The translations under genes were made by a program, and so were the position numbers. A stretch of DNA of 64,000 nt from Catenulispora sp. GP43 (GTDB taxonomy: Bacteria > Actinomycetota > Actinomycetes > Streptomycetales > Catenulisporaceae). Under the pieces are notes generated by a model, which worked only from the letters and a program-made list of their open reading frames with translations, was not told where the DNA came from and made no database searches. The stretch covers positions 62,001 through 126,000 of the forward strand of contig NZ_JBGCCT010000006.1 in assembly GCF_041260665.1 (NCBI RefSeq). The letters are read 5' to 3'. Positions 51,718 through 61,500 of this stretch are shown one piece after another. Every line of letters begins with the position of its first letter. The stretch's first letter is position 1.

Positions 51718-52157
51718 GGCACCACCGTCACCGGCCACTTCCCCGCCTTCACCAGCCGCACCGCGACCGAGCCGACGATCCGGTGCCCGGTCTTCTGCGA
51801 AGCCCCGATCACCACCGCGTCGGCCCGCAGCTTGGTCGCGAAGTCGCACAGGCCGTGGAACGGGTCGCCCTCGCCGGTGTAGAACTCCCAGCGCGCCACG
51901 GTGCCCTCCGGGAGGCGCTCGACGGCTTCCTCCATCTGGCGGCGGAGGTCCTCGGCGGTGGCGCGGTTGGCGGCGATCATCTCCGAGGCTGCGGAGGGGG
52001 AGACGCTGGCCGGGTAGGGCTGGATGTAGACCAGGGCGAGCTTGGCGCCCTGGCGGCGGGCCAGGCCGGCGGCGTAGGCGGCGGCGCGGACGGAGCTCTC
52101 GGAGCCGTCGACGCCCGCCATGATCACGAGGGGGCCGTCCGTGCCCAGTTCGAACAT
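51714..52157 (-). CDS. Universal stress protein
   Basis: A 147-residue Usp-family protein: IMAGVDGSESSVRAAAYAAGLARR at the start and DAVVIGASQKTGHRIVGSVAVRLVKAGKWPVTVVP at the end, the ATP-binding GxxG-type block variant. It is coupled to the small DUF6959-like gene. Confidence 0.88.
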   Translation of the reverse strand: MFELGTDGPLVIMAGVDGSESSVRAAAYAAGLARRQGAKLALVYIQPYPASVSPSAASEMIAANRATAEDLRRQMEEAVERLPEGTVARWEFYTGEGDPFHGLCDFATKLRADAVVIGASQKTGHRIVGSVAVRLVKAGKWPVTVVP

Positions 52158-52213
52158 TGTGCGACTCCCGGCGTGTGGGGGGTGGCCAGTGTGGGGGCGT
52201 TGTGCCCTGCTAC

Positions 52214-53185
52214 CTACCGAGCATACGGAGATCCGCCGGTGATCTCCGCCAGATCCGCCTCGGTGAGCTCCACCCGCACCGCCTCGACCACCGGATCCAC
52301 CTGCTCCGCGCGTCGGAAGCCGGCGATCGCCCCGCTCACCGCCGGGTTCGTCAGCGTCCACGCCACCGCGATCGCGCCAGCCGAGACCCCGTGCCGCTCC
52401 CCGACGGCGCGCAGCCGGTCGGCCAGCGCCAGGTTCCGGGTCAGCTGCGGCTCGGTGAACCAGTCGTCGTTCTTGCGCCAGTCGTTGTCCGGCATCGCCG
52501 CGATCCGCTCGCGGGTCATGGCGCCGGTCAACAGGCCCGAACCCATGGGGGAGTACACGATGACGCCGATCCCGTCCTGCCGCGCCGCCGGCAGGATCTC
52601 CGCCTCCACCTCGCGCTCCAGCAGCGAGTACGGCGGCTGCAGCGACTCCACCGGCGCGATCGCCTGCGCCCGCCGGATCTGCGCGACGTCGAAGTTGGAC
52701 ACCCCGATGTGCCGCACCAGCCCCTGCTCCTTCAGCTCGGCCATCGCGGCCCAGCCTTCTTCGAGCTCTGCTTCGGGCCGCGGCCAGTGGATCTGGTACA
52801 GGTCGATGGCATCGACGCCGAGCCGCTTCAGACTCGCCTCGGCCTCGCGCAGGATCGAGTCCCGCTTGAGGCTGCGCACGACCCGGCCGGTGCCGTCGTT
52901 CAGCAGCGAGCACTTGGTGAAGACATAAGGACGCTCATCCACCCCCTGCAACGCCCGGCCGACGACGCTCTCCGAATGCCCGAAGCCGTACCCGGCGGCG
53001 GTGTCGATCCAGTTCACGCCGAGCTCCAGCGCGCGGTGGATCGCACCGATCGACGCTTCGTCCTGCTGCGGACCCCACCCGAACTCCCAGTCCCCGCCGC
53101 CGATGGCCCACGCGCCGAACCCGACGCGGGTGATCGGCAGCCCCGTGGCGCCGAGCGGGACGGTGGGCAGGTTGGTGGTCGCCAT
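52214..53185 (-). CDS. Aldo/keto reductase
   Basis: A 323-residue NADPH-dependent reductase with complete AKR tetrad regions: NWIDTAAGYGFGHSE (Asp, Tyr), YVFTKCS (Lys) and DLYQIHWPRP (His). VIVYSPMGSGLLTG is the usual late block. Probably reduces sugar or ketone substrates. It precedes the Usp gene on the same strand by 57 bp. Confidence 0.9.
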   Translation of the reverse strand: MATTNLPTVPLGATGLPITRVGFGAWAIGGGDWEFGWGPQQDEASIGAIHRALELGVNWIDTAAGYGFGHSESVVGRALQGVDERPYVFTKCSLLNDGTGRVVRSLKRDSILREAEASLKRLGVDAIDLYQIHWPRPEAELEEGWAAMAELKEQGLVRHIGVSNFDVAQIRRAQAIAPVESLQPPYSLLEREVEAEILPAARQDGIGVIVYSPMGSGLLTGAMTRERIAAMPDNDWRKNDDWFTEPQLTRNLALADRLRAVGERHGVSAGAIAVAWTLTNPAVSGAIAGFRRAEQVDPVVEAVRVELTEADLAEITGGSPYAR

Positions 53186-53242
53186 GTTTCCTCCGGGGTG
53201 ATCGTCTGGTGGAGACGATACCCCCGGGTTCGGTCTGCCAGC

Positions 53243-54142
53243 TCAGGCGGCGGAACCGGCGGAACCGGCAGGACCGGCGGCCCCGACCTCTCGCGGCGCG
53301 TTGGCGTACACGAACTCCTCGAACTCCCCGGCCGTCACGACCCGGAACCGGAAGTCCGGCTGCATCACGGCCAGCCGGTGCACCCCCAGCTCGGCATAGT
53401 CGGCGACCACCTCGGGTGTCAGCTTCTCGGTCGGCGTGACGGTGACCGTCAGCTCGTCTGGATCCCGTCCCGCCGCCGAGGCTGCGGCCCGCAGAGAACT
53501 GATATCGCCCTCGGCGCGCGCCCGGTCCAGCCTGAACCCGTACCACCCGGAGCCGTACCGCACGGCCCGCCGGAACGCCGCCGGGGACCGGCCGCCGATC
53601 ACCACCGGGATCCGCTCCTGGACCGGCCGAGGCCGGGCGTCCAGACCGGAGAAGGAGACATGGGAGCCGTCCATCGCTGGCGCCTCGTCGTACCACAGCG
53701 TGTGCATCGCCTGGAGGAACTCGTCCGCGCGGGCGCCCCGCCCCCGTGGCGGGACGCCCATCGCGGCCATCTCGGGCTCCAGATATCCCACGCCGACCCC
53801 GAGCACGGTCCGGCCCTCGCTCACCGCGTCCAGCGAGGCCACCTCCTTCGCCAGCCGCACCGGGTTGTGCTGCGGCAGGATCAGCACGCCGGTCCCCAGC
53901 CGCACTCTGCGCGTCACCCCGGCCACCAGCGCCAGCGCGATCAGCGGGTCGAGGATCGGGTGGTCCGGATCTATCGGCGACGGCTCCTGCCGGGGGCTGG
54001 GCAGCACCACGTGCTCCGGCGCCCAGACCGACTCGTACCCCAGTTCCTCGGCCAGGGCCCCGATCCGGCGCAGCCCGGCAGCCGTGGCGCACGGCCCCAT
54101 CCCGATCCCGAAAACGCCCACGACCGGCACCACATCGACCAC
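53243..54142 (-). CDS. F420-dependent LLM class oxidoreductase
   Basis: A 299-residue TIM-barrel protein of the luciferase-like F420 group: RIGALAEELGYESVWAPEHVV, RLGTGVLILPQHNPVRLAKEVASLDAVSEGR and VGVGYLEPEM are typical. Probably reduces or oxidises a small molecule with coenzyme F420. A 25-nt perfect palindrome lies 43 bp upstream of its start. Confidence 0.9.
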   Translation of the reverse strand: MVDVVPVVGVFGIGMGPCATAAGLRRIGALAEELGYESVWAPEHVVLPSPRQEPSPIDPDHPILDPLIALALVAGVTRRVRLGTGVLILPQHNPVRLAKEVASLDAVSEGRTVLGVGVGYLEPEMAAMGVPPRGRGARADEFLQAMHTLWYDEAPAMDGSHVSFSGLDARPRPVQERIPVVIGGRSPAAFRRAVRYGSGWYGFRLDRARAEGDISSLRAAASAAGRDPDELTVTVTPTEKLTPEVVADYAELGVHRLAVMQPDFRFRVVTAGEFEEFVYANAPREVGAAGPAGSAGSAA

Positions 54143-54184
54143 GTCCGAACGCTACGAGCACGCCGGATCCGGCGACAAGCGAGG

Positions 54185-54209
54185 GTTCGGCATGAGGCTC
54201 ATGCCGAAC
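54185..54209. promoter_or_regulatory. Perfect 25-nt palindrome upstream of LLM gene
   Basis: Arms GTTCGGCATGAG and its exact complement surround one central base. It lies 43 bp upstream of the LLM gene start (54142) and 73 bp after the stop of the lectin fragment. It could be an operator or a terminator of the fragment; no T-run follows on the minus strand, favouring operator. Confidence 0.55.
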
Positions 54210-54225
54210 GCGCATGAGCCCTCTG

Positions 54226-54255
54226 CGATCCGATGCAATCCGATCCGGTGCAATC
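54226..54255 (+). repeat. 15-bp direct repeat
   Basis: Two adjacent 15-bp units GATCCGATGCAATCC and GATCCGGTGCAATCC differ at one base. They are non-coding, between the palindrome and the lectin fragment end. Confidence 0.75.
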
Positions 54256-54281
54256 CGATCTGTCCGGTCAGTCGCTGGAGA

Positions 54282-54635
54282 TCACACCAGCCGCCACAAC
54301 TGGTCGGTGGTCCCGTTGTCGGTCCACTGCGTGATCTGCGCGTTGTCGGCGGTGGAGGCGCCGTTGACCGCCATCACCAGCCCACTGTGCACGTTCTGGA
54401 TCTTCGACCACCCGCCGCCGGCGTCGACGATCCGCCACAGGTGGTCCGGCGCGACGTCCACCGTGGAGACATTGCCATCGGAGGAGATCTCCTTCAGGAA
54501 CGCCCACGGCGTCCCGTCGCGGTTCACCAACTCGGTCCCGCCGACCACGTGCCGAGCCGAAGCCTGGGTCAGGGTTCGTGCATACACAATGATTCCTGGA
54601 ATGTGCCGGGCGGCAGGCGCCGGATGGTTCACCAT
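54282..54635 (-). pseudogene. Ricin-type lectin domain remnant
   Basis: The frame from ATG 54635 gives 117 residues whose last part reads VAPDHLWRIVDAGGGWSKIQNVHSGLVMAVNGASTADNAQITQWTDNGTTDQLWRLV, a beta-trefoil repeat with QxW (the last blocks end LWRIV, ITQW, QLWRLV). No signal peptide is present, and only about two of three subdomains are visible, so it seems a truncated remnant of a secreted carbohydrate-binding protein; a small functional protein is possible. Confidence 0.5.
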
Positions 54636-54667
54636 GTGACAGGGGAAGAACTGGAAGGAAGACACCG

Positions 54668-55720
54668 ATGGACGGACCGTCCGGAACCGGACAGGGGGAG
54701 GACGTCCTGGCGTCCGTGTACGCCTGGGTGGTCGCCGAGCGGCGGCAGGACGACGCCGACCTGCCCCGCATGGCCGCCGAACTCGGCCACAGTGTGGCCG
54801 ACTGCGAACGGGCCGTCGCCCACCTGGAGGAACGACACGTCCTGATCCGCGACGGCGCCTCGGTCCGCGCGGCCAGCCCCGACGTGGCCGTCGCCGCCCT
54901 GGTCGGCCCGCGCGAGAGCGCGCACCGGCAGGCCGAGCTGGACCTGCTGGCCGACCGCGCCCGCACCGACCGGCTCCGGGCCCGGCTGGCCGCCCTGGCG
55001 CCGGTCTACTCCGAACTGGCCCGCGCCGGCGGCTCACCCGGCGTCGACGTCATCGAGGACATGCACGCCGTCAGGGCCCTGATCAACGACCTCACCGCCA
55101 CCTGCGAGACCGAGATCATGGCCTGCCAGCCCGGCGGCGGACGGCCGCCCCGGGCCTTGGCCGACGCGCTCCCGCGCGACCTGGCGCTGCTGCGGCGGGG
55201 CGTCGTGCTGCGCAGCCTGTATCAGCACACTGCGCGCTTCCACGTCCCGACCCAGGACTACGCCGAGGCCGTGCTCGCCGAGGGCTCCCAGATCCGCACC
55301 GTCGCCGAGATCCCCGGCCAGATGATCGTCGTCGACGCCCGGACCGCCTTCCTGCCGCACGTCCACCACGAGTTCGGCGCGATCGTCGTCCGCGAACCCT
55401 CGATCCTGGCCTACCTGTGCGCGGCCTTCGAACAGTCCTGGAACCTCGGCACCCCCTACCAGACCGGTCCCTCGGCCGCCCGGATGGCCGTCACCGAGAT
55501 CAAGTCCTCGATCCTGACGCTGATGGCCAACGGCCTGAAGGACGACGTCATCGCCAAGCGCATGGGCCTGTCGGTGCGCGCCTGCCGCGGCCACATCGCC
55601 GAGCTGATGGAGACCTTCGGCGCGCGCAGCCGCTTCCAGGCCGGGGTGATAGCCGCGGGGCTGGGACTGCTGGAGCCGAAAGGGGTCGCAGGGACGCCCG
55701 AGACCGGCGCCGGACTGTGA
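54668..55720 (+). CDS. LuxR-family regulator with TrmB-like helical N-terminus
   Basis: A 350-residue regulator. The N-terminus (EDVLASVYAWVVAERRQDDADLPRMAAELGHSVADCERAVAHLEERHVL) resembles a winged HTH of the TrmB type, the middle (about 120-260) a sensor domain, and the C-terminus a LuxR HTH, TEIKSSILTLMANGLKDDVIAKRMGLSVRACRGHIAELMETFGARSRF. This family is abundant in Streptomyces. Target genes are unknown; LOG-like and lectin genes adjoin it. Confidence 0.88.
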   Translation: MDGPSGTGQGEDVLASVYAWVVAERRQDDADLPRMAAELGHSVADCERAVAHLEERHVLIRDGASVRAASPDVAVAALVGPRESAHRQAELDLLADRARTDRLRARLAALAPVYSELARAGGSPGVDVIEDMHAVRALINDLTATCETEIMACQPGGGRPPRALADALPRDLALLRRGVVLRSLYQHTARFHVPTQDYAEAVLAEGSQIRTVAEIPGQMIVVDARTAFLPHVHHEFGAIVVREPSILAYLCAAFEQSWNLGTPYQTGPSAARMAVTEIKSSILTLMANGLKDDVIAKRMGLSVRACRGHIAELMETFGARSRFQAGVIAAGLGLLEPKGVAGTPETGAGL

Positions 55721-55781
55721 ACGGCCGCGCACGGACCGTGCACCGGCCCGTCCGGAGATCCACCGCGGGTACCGTGATCAC

Positions 55782-56318
55782 ATGCGTATCTGTGTCTTCC
55801 TCTCCGCCGCCGACCTTGACGAGCGCTACACCGCCCCGGCCCGCGACTTCGCCGAGCGGCTCGGCAAGGGCGGCCACACGCTGGTCTGGGGTGGATCCGA
55901 CGTCGGCCTGATGAAGGTCGTCGCCGACGGCGTCCGCGGCAGCGGCGGCCGGCTGGTCGGGGTGTCGGTCGCCTTCCTGTCCGGCAAGGCGCGCGCCGAG
56001 GCCGACGAGATGGTGGTCGCCGCCGACCTGGCCGAGCGCAAGCGGCTGCTGCTGGAGAAGGCCGACGCGGTGGTGGTGATGGTCGGTGGCACCGGCACCC
56101 TCGACGAGGCCACCGAGATCCTGGAGCTGAAGAAGCACGGCCACACCGCCAAGCCGGTCGTCCTGCTGAACACCGCCGGCTTCTACGACGGCCTGAAGCA
56201 GCAGTTCCAGCGCATGGAGGACGAGGGCTTCCTGCCGGTGCCGCTGGCCGATCTGGTGCGCTTCGCCGACGAGCCGGCCGAGGCGCTGGCATATCTGGAG
56301 TCTGCGACGCGGGCCTGA
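55782..56318 (+). CDS. LOG-family (lysine decarboxylase-like) protein
   Basis: A 178-residue Rossmann-like protein with the LOG/TIGR00725-type signature VMVGGTGTLDEATEIL, corresponding to PGGxGTxxE. N-terminal strand ICVFLSAADLDERYT. Homologs include cytokinin phosphoribohydrolases that release base from nucleotide 5'-monophosphates. It is co-directional with the LuxR-type gene 61 bp before it. Confidence 0.85.
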   Translation: MRICVFLSAADLDERYTAPARDFAERLGKGGHTLVWGGSDVGLMKVVADGVRGSGGRLVGVSVAFLSGKARAEADEMVVAADLAERKRLLLEKADAVVVMVGGTGTLDEATEILELKKHGHTAKPVVLLNTAGFYDGLKQQFQRMEDEGFLPVPLADLVRFADEPAEALAYLESATRA

Positions 56319-56465
56319 TCCCCGGACGGAATTCCCGAAAGGGTGAATAGATCGGCGCGCCTTTCGCAAATATCCCGATGATGCGCGCCGGTCTGCTTTT
56401 TCGCCACTTTCGCCAGGTGTTGCACGCCTGGTCGCGGCTTTGACGTATTGCTACGTTGCGGCTCG

Positions 56466-57656
56466 ATGACCCTTATGGCGAGCCCTGCCTCGATATTGGT
56501 TGCGCTACTCGGCACCTTGCCGATGTCGGCGTTGTTCTCCGGCGCGGAGTGTCACCCGCCGCGTCTGGAGCTGTCGGTCACGGTGAACGGACGCCCGGCG
56601 TCCCCGGATCCGCTGATCAGGACCGGGGGCCAGGTCCGCGTCGTCTACCGGCTGAGCAACACCGGTGACCAGGACGTGGCGGACATCCGGCTCGCCGGGG
56701 CCGGCGAGGCGATCGTCTGCCCCTCCGGCAGCGCCACGGTGCCGAAGCTGGAGGAGCACAGCAGCGTGGTCTGCACCGCTGTGCTCAGCGCGGCGGCCGG
56801 GAGCCACGACGGGACGGTCACCGCGACCGGGTATGCCTGGGACCTCTGGCCGTTCGACCATGACCACTTCGGCGACCACGACCACGGCGTCGATCACCAT
56901 GGCGACGACTGGAAGACCCCGGTCTCGGTCTCTTCGCCGGTCGGCTACCGGGGAGTCGGCGGGCTGATAGCCGCGACCGACTCGGTGTCGGTGACGCCGA
57001 CCGCGACCGGCGGTCGGGCGGCCTTCGCGTATACGGTCACCGATACCGGGAACCTGCCGGTCTACGTCACGCTCTCCGACCCGCTGGTCCCTTCCGGCGC
57101 GACCAGTTGCGGTGCTGTACCGACGGAAGTCCAGCCCGGCGCGGTCGCCCATTGCACGGCGACCGTCGATCTGGCACCGGGTACGCATACCAGCACCCTG
57201 ACGGCCACCGCGAGCGACCGCACCTCGACCGCCGGTTCCGATGGCGGCACCGTTCCCGCGCCGACGCTCTCAGCGTCCGCATCGGCCGGCTTTACCGTGG
57301 TCGCGCTTCCGCCGCCCCCGACCCCCACGCCGGTCCCGCCGACACCGACACCGACACCGACGCCGCCCAGACCGACGCCGACGCCGAGTCCCACCCCCAC
57401 GCCTCCGCCTCCGCCGGCCCCGACACCCACCCCCACGCCAAAGCCGACCCCCACCCCCACCCCGACCGTGCGCCCGACGCCTCCGCCCCCGCCGCATCCG
57501 ACACCGCCGGCGCCGTCCCCGACCCGCAAAGCACTTCCGCCCGTGCCCAAACCGGCGCAACTCGCGCGTCCGGGAGTCAAGACCCCCCTGTTCCTCCTCG
57601 TCATGATGATGCCGGCCGCCGGCGCCGCCGCGGTGCTCGCGGCACGCCGGAAATAG
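56466..57656 (+). CDS. Surface protein with proline-rich stalk and His/Asp-rich loop
   Basis: A 396-residue secreted, C-terminally anchored protein. Signal-like N-terminus; two CARDB/DUF11-like immunoglobulin modules (about 35-120 and 155-265, VVYRLSNTGDQDVADIRLAG and FAYTVTDTGNLPVYVTLSDP); between them a His/Asp-rich segment (FDHDHFGDHDHGVDHHGDDW, about 126-145); a Thr-Pro repeat stalk (about 275-365); and a C-terminal hydrophobic helix with RRK tail. It looks wall-spanning. No LPxTG is visible. The DUF4239 gene follows by 19 bp. Confidence 0.78.
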   Translation: MTLMASPASILVALLGTLPMSALFSGAECHPPRLELSVTVNGRPASPDPLIRTGGQVRVVYRLSNTGDQDVADIRLAGAGEAIVCPSGSATVPKLEEHSSVVCTAVLSAAAGSHDGTVTATGYAWDLWPFDHDHFGDHDHGVDHHGDDWKTPVSVSSPVGYRGVGGLIAATDSVSVTPTATGGRAAFAYTVTDTGNLPVYVTLSDPLVPSGATSCGAVPTEVQPGAVAHCTATVDLAPGTHTSTLTATASDRTSTAGSDGGTVPAPTLSASASAGFTVVALPPPPTPTPVPPTPTPTPTPPRPTPTPSPTPTPPPPPAPTPTPTPKPTPTPTPTVRPTPPPPPHPTPPAPSPTRKALPPVPKPAQLARPGVKTPLFLLVMMMPAAGAAAVLAARRK

Positions 57657-57675
57657 ACCCGCGGGAGAGCGGCGA

Positions 57676-58425
57676 ATGTCGAATGTGATCGGTGGTCTGA
57701 TCGTCGTGGCCGTGGCAGGCCTGATCGGTGCGGTGGGCCTGCTGGTGCGGGTGCGCGTGTTCCCGGGGAAGGAGGACGAGGAGCGCGAGGACGTGGCCGG
57801 CTACGTGACCATGATGGTCGGCGTCATGTTCGCGCTGATCCTGGCCCTGGCGCTGGTGTCGGTGTGGGAGGACAAGGACAGCGCCGAGGGCCACGTCGCG
57901 GCCGAGGCGAGCAGTCTGCACGAGGTCTACCTGCTGGGTGCCTCGATGCTGCCCGCCGACCAGCTGCGGATCCAGGAGGCGGCCGACGCCTACGCCGGCT
58001 ACGTCGTGCACACCGAGTTCCCGGCCATGCGCGCGCACAAGGAGATCGGCGACACCGGCTGGCAGCTGTTCACCAATCTGCGCACGGCGTTCCTGAACTC
58101 CGACGTCGCCACCCCCGCCCGGCAGGCCGTGCTCTCGGACGCGACGACGCAACTCAGCAACCTGTCCGACGCACGCCGCGGACGTCTGGACGACGCCGAC
58201 AAACGCATGCCGTCGGTGCTGTGGATCGGGCTCCTCCTCGGCGGCGTGCTGACCGTCGCGCTCACGTTCATCTACGGGATCGAACAACGCTTCACCCACA
58301 TCGGGATGGTGATGGGGCTGGCCGCGCTGATCGGGTTCATGCTGATCCTGATCTACAACCTGGACAACCCCTTCAATCAGGGGACCGGGGCCGATTCCGT
58401 CCCCTTCACCAGGTACTTCCCCTGA
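57676..58425 (+). CDS. DUF4239 membrane protein (bestrophin-like)
   Basis: A 249-residue membrane protein: two N-terminal helices (GGLIVVAVAGLIGAVGLLV and YVTMMVGVMFALILALALVSVW), a central soluble part of about 120 residues, and two C-terminal helices (LWIGLLLGGVLTVALTFIYGI and MGLAALIGFMLILIYNL). The layout is that of DUF4239, related to bestrophin-like channels. Co-directional with the surface protein gene; may form an operon. Confidence 0.85.
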   Translation: MSNVIGGLIVVAVAGLIGAVGLLVRVRVFPGKEDEEREDVAGYVTMMVGVMFALILALALVSVWEDKDSAEGHVAAEASSLHEVYLLGASMLPADQLRIQEAADAYAGYVVHTEFPAMRAHKEIGDTGWQLFTNLRTAFLNSDVATPARQAVLSDATTQLSNLSDARRGRLDDADKRMPSVLWIGLLLGGVLTVALTFIYGIEQRFTHIGMVMGLAALIGFMLILIYNLDNPFNQGTGADSVPFTRYFP

Positions 58426-58571
58426 GTGCCGGCGGTATCAGAGCTCGATGACATCAGGGCCCGGTGACGGAACCAGGTCAACTGTCCCAGTCGATTGTTC
58501 GGAAACCCTTCCGCAACGTGTTACTCGGTAGTAGCGTGCGCCGCGCCACCCATCCCGGAAGGAGACCGAGC

Positions 58572-61500
58572 ATGCACATCCGTGCCCGAACGATGGCCGC
58601 GGCGGTGACCGCGCTGGTAGTCGGCGGTGCCCTCGCGGTGCCCGCGGTGACGGCCTCGGCCGCCTCCGCGGGAGCGCTCAAGGCCAGGACGGCGGCCGCC
58701 GTCCCGGCCTCCGGCGCCGCCGACTACTGCCTCGGCCAGTGCAACGACATCCTGCCGCCCGGCGAGAACGGCAGCGCCACGACCGCGCAGATCCTGTGGT
58801 TCAAGGCCACCGGCAACCGCCCGGCCAACACCGACGACCAGCTCGGCAAGTACGCGAGCCTGGTCGACGGCTACACCGGCCTGACCAACGGGACGCTGGG
58901 GAACTTCTTCGACAGCTCCTCCTTCGGCGTCCCGGCCAACCAGGTGTCCAGCACCACCGACCCCGGCGGGCGCAGCGACGTCACCATCACCCGCGACCAG
59001 CAGGACATCCCGCACATCTACGGCACCACCCGCTCCGGCGCCGAATACGGGGCCGGATACGCCGCGGGCCAGGACCGGCTGTGGATGATGGACGTCTTCC
59101 GGCACGTCGGCCGCGGCGAGCTGAGCGGCTTCGCCGGCGGCGCGGCCGGCAACCGCCAGCTGGAACAGCAGTTCTACCTCAACGGCGCCTACACCGAATC
59201 CGATCTTCAGGCGCAGGTCGACCGCGTGAAGAACAGCGGTCCGCGCGGCGCGCAGGCCTACCAGGACATGACCGACTACCTGGCCGGCCTGAACCAGTAC
59301 ATCGCCGACGTGAAGGCCGGCGACGACTTCCCGGGCGAGTACGACCTCACCGGCAACGCCAACATCCTCACGGGCGACGGCATCCAGAACTTCCAGCCCA
59401 CCGACCTGGTGGCGATCGGTTCGGTCGTCGGCGCGCTGTTCGGCGCCGGCGGCGGCAACCAGGTCGCCTCGGCGCTGGTGAAGGAAGCCGCGGAGGCCAA
59501 GTACGGCGTGACCCAGGGCGACCAGGTGTGGAACTCCTTCCGTGAGGAGAACGACCCCGAGGCGAACCTGACCCTGCACGACGGCCAGTCGTTCCCCTTC
59601 AACGGCAGCCCGGCGAACCCCTCCGGCGTGGCCATGCCCGACCCGGGCTCGGTGACGCCCCAGCAGGTCGTCTTCGACCCGACCGGTTCGGCCGCTTCCA
59701 GCACCACGGCGCAGACCGCGAAGGCGCCGGCGGTCCCGACCACCGCCACCGGCCAAGCCGCCGCCAAGTCTGCGACGTCCACCGCGAACCTGAAGGCGGA
59801 TCCCGCGCTGGCCAAGGCGAAGAACTCGATGGCGAACGGCGTGCTGCCGGCCGGGCTGTTCCAGACCAAGCGCGGCATGTCCAACGCGCTCGTGGTCTCC
59901 GGCCAGTACACCGATACCGGGAACCCGGTCGCGGTCTTCGGCCCGCAGACCGGTTACTTCGCCCCGCAGCTGCTGATGCTCGAGGAGATTCAGGCCCCTG
60001 GTATCAGTGCCGAAGGCGCCGCCTTCGCCGGCCTGAACTTCTACGTCGAGCTCGGCCGCGGCGCCGACTACTCCTGGAGCGCCACCTCGGCCGGCCAGGA
60101 CATCATCGACACCTTCGCCGTCCAGCTGTGCAACACCGACGGCACGCCGGCCACCAAGGACTCCAACGCCTACCTGTACAACGGCGTCTGCACGCCGATG
60201 CAGCAGATCGAGCGCGACGACTCCTGGAGCCCGACCGTCGCCGACGGCACAGCGGCCGGGTCGTACAAACTCATCGCGTTCAGAACCAACTTCGGCATCG
60301 TGCAAGCGCGCGCCACGGTCGGCGGTCAACCAGTCGCCTACACGCAGCTGCGCTCCACGTACCAACACGAGGTCGACACCATCATCGGCTTCCAGATGTT
60401 CAACGACCCGAGTGTGGTGACCGGCCCGGCCGGCTTCCAGCAGGCGGCCTCGAACATCACCTACACGTTCAACTGGTTCTACGTCGACTCCCAGCACACC
60501 GCCTACTACAACTCGGGCCTGAACCCGACGCGCCCGGCCACCGACGACCCGAACCTGCCGATCACCGCCGACGCCGCGCACCAGTGGCTGAACTGGGATC
60601 CGAGCACGAATACGGTCGCCAACACGCCGTTCTCCTCGCATCCGAACTCCATCGACCAGGACTACTACGAGTCCTGGAACAACAAGATCGCCCAGAACTA
60701 CACCACCTCCGGCTTCGGCGACGGCTCGATCTACCGCAGCAACCTGCTCGACGAGCGGATCAAGGGCCTGATCACCTCCGGCACCAAGGTCACCCGGGCC
60801 AACCTGACCCAGGCGATGGAGGACGCGGCCGTCACCGACCTGCGCGGTGAGAAGCTGCTGCCGGAGCTGCTGCAGGTGATCGGCACCCCGACCGACCCGA
60901 CGCAGGCCGCGGCCGTGAACGAGCTGAAGACCTGGCTCGCCGACGGCGCCAAGCGCAAGGAGACCTCGGCCGGCAGCAAGACCTACGCCGACTCCGACGC
61001 CATCCGCATCATGGACGCCTGGTGGCCGCTGCTGGTGCAGGCCGAGTTCCAGCCCGGCATGGGCACCGACCTGTACTCGGCGATGACCGGTGTGCTCTCC
61101 GTCGACGACTCGCCGTACGGCGGCTCGGAGGCCGGCGTGTCGCACAAGGGCTCGTCGTTCCAGTCCGGCTGGTACTCCTACGTCGACAAGGACCTGCGCT
61201 CGGTCCTCGGCGAGCAGGTCTCCGGCCCGCTGGCGCAGACCTACTGCGGCGCCGGCAACCTGGCGAACTGCCGCTCGGCGCTGCTGTCGGCGCTGTCCGC
61301 GGCGGCCGCCACCCCGGCGAGCACCGTCTACCCGGCCGACTCCGTCTGCTCCGCCGGCGACCAGTGGTGCGCCGACTCCATCCAGCAGCACCCGCTGGGC
61401 GGCATCACCGACGCGCAGAGCAACTGGCAGAACCGGCCGACGTTCCAGCAGGTCGTGCAGTATCCGTCGCACCGCGGCGCGAACGTCGCCGACCTGGCGG

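Noticed and set aside
57302-57540. Thr-Pro codon repeats considered as a separate satellite element
   Set aside because: They encode the proline-rich stalk of the surface protein in frame and need no other explanation.
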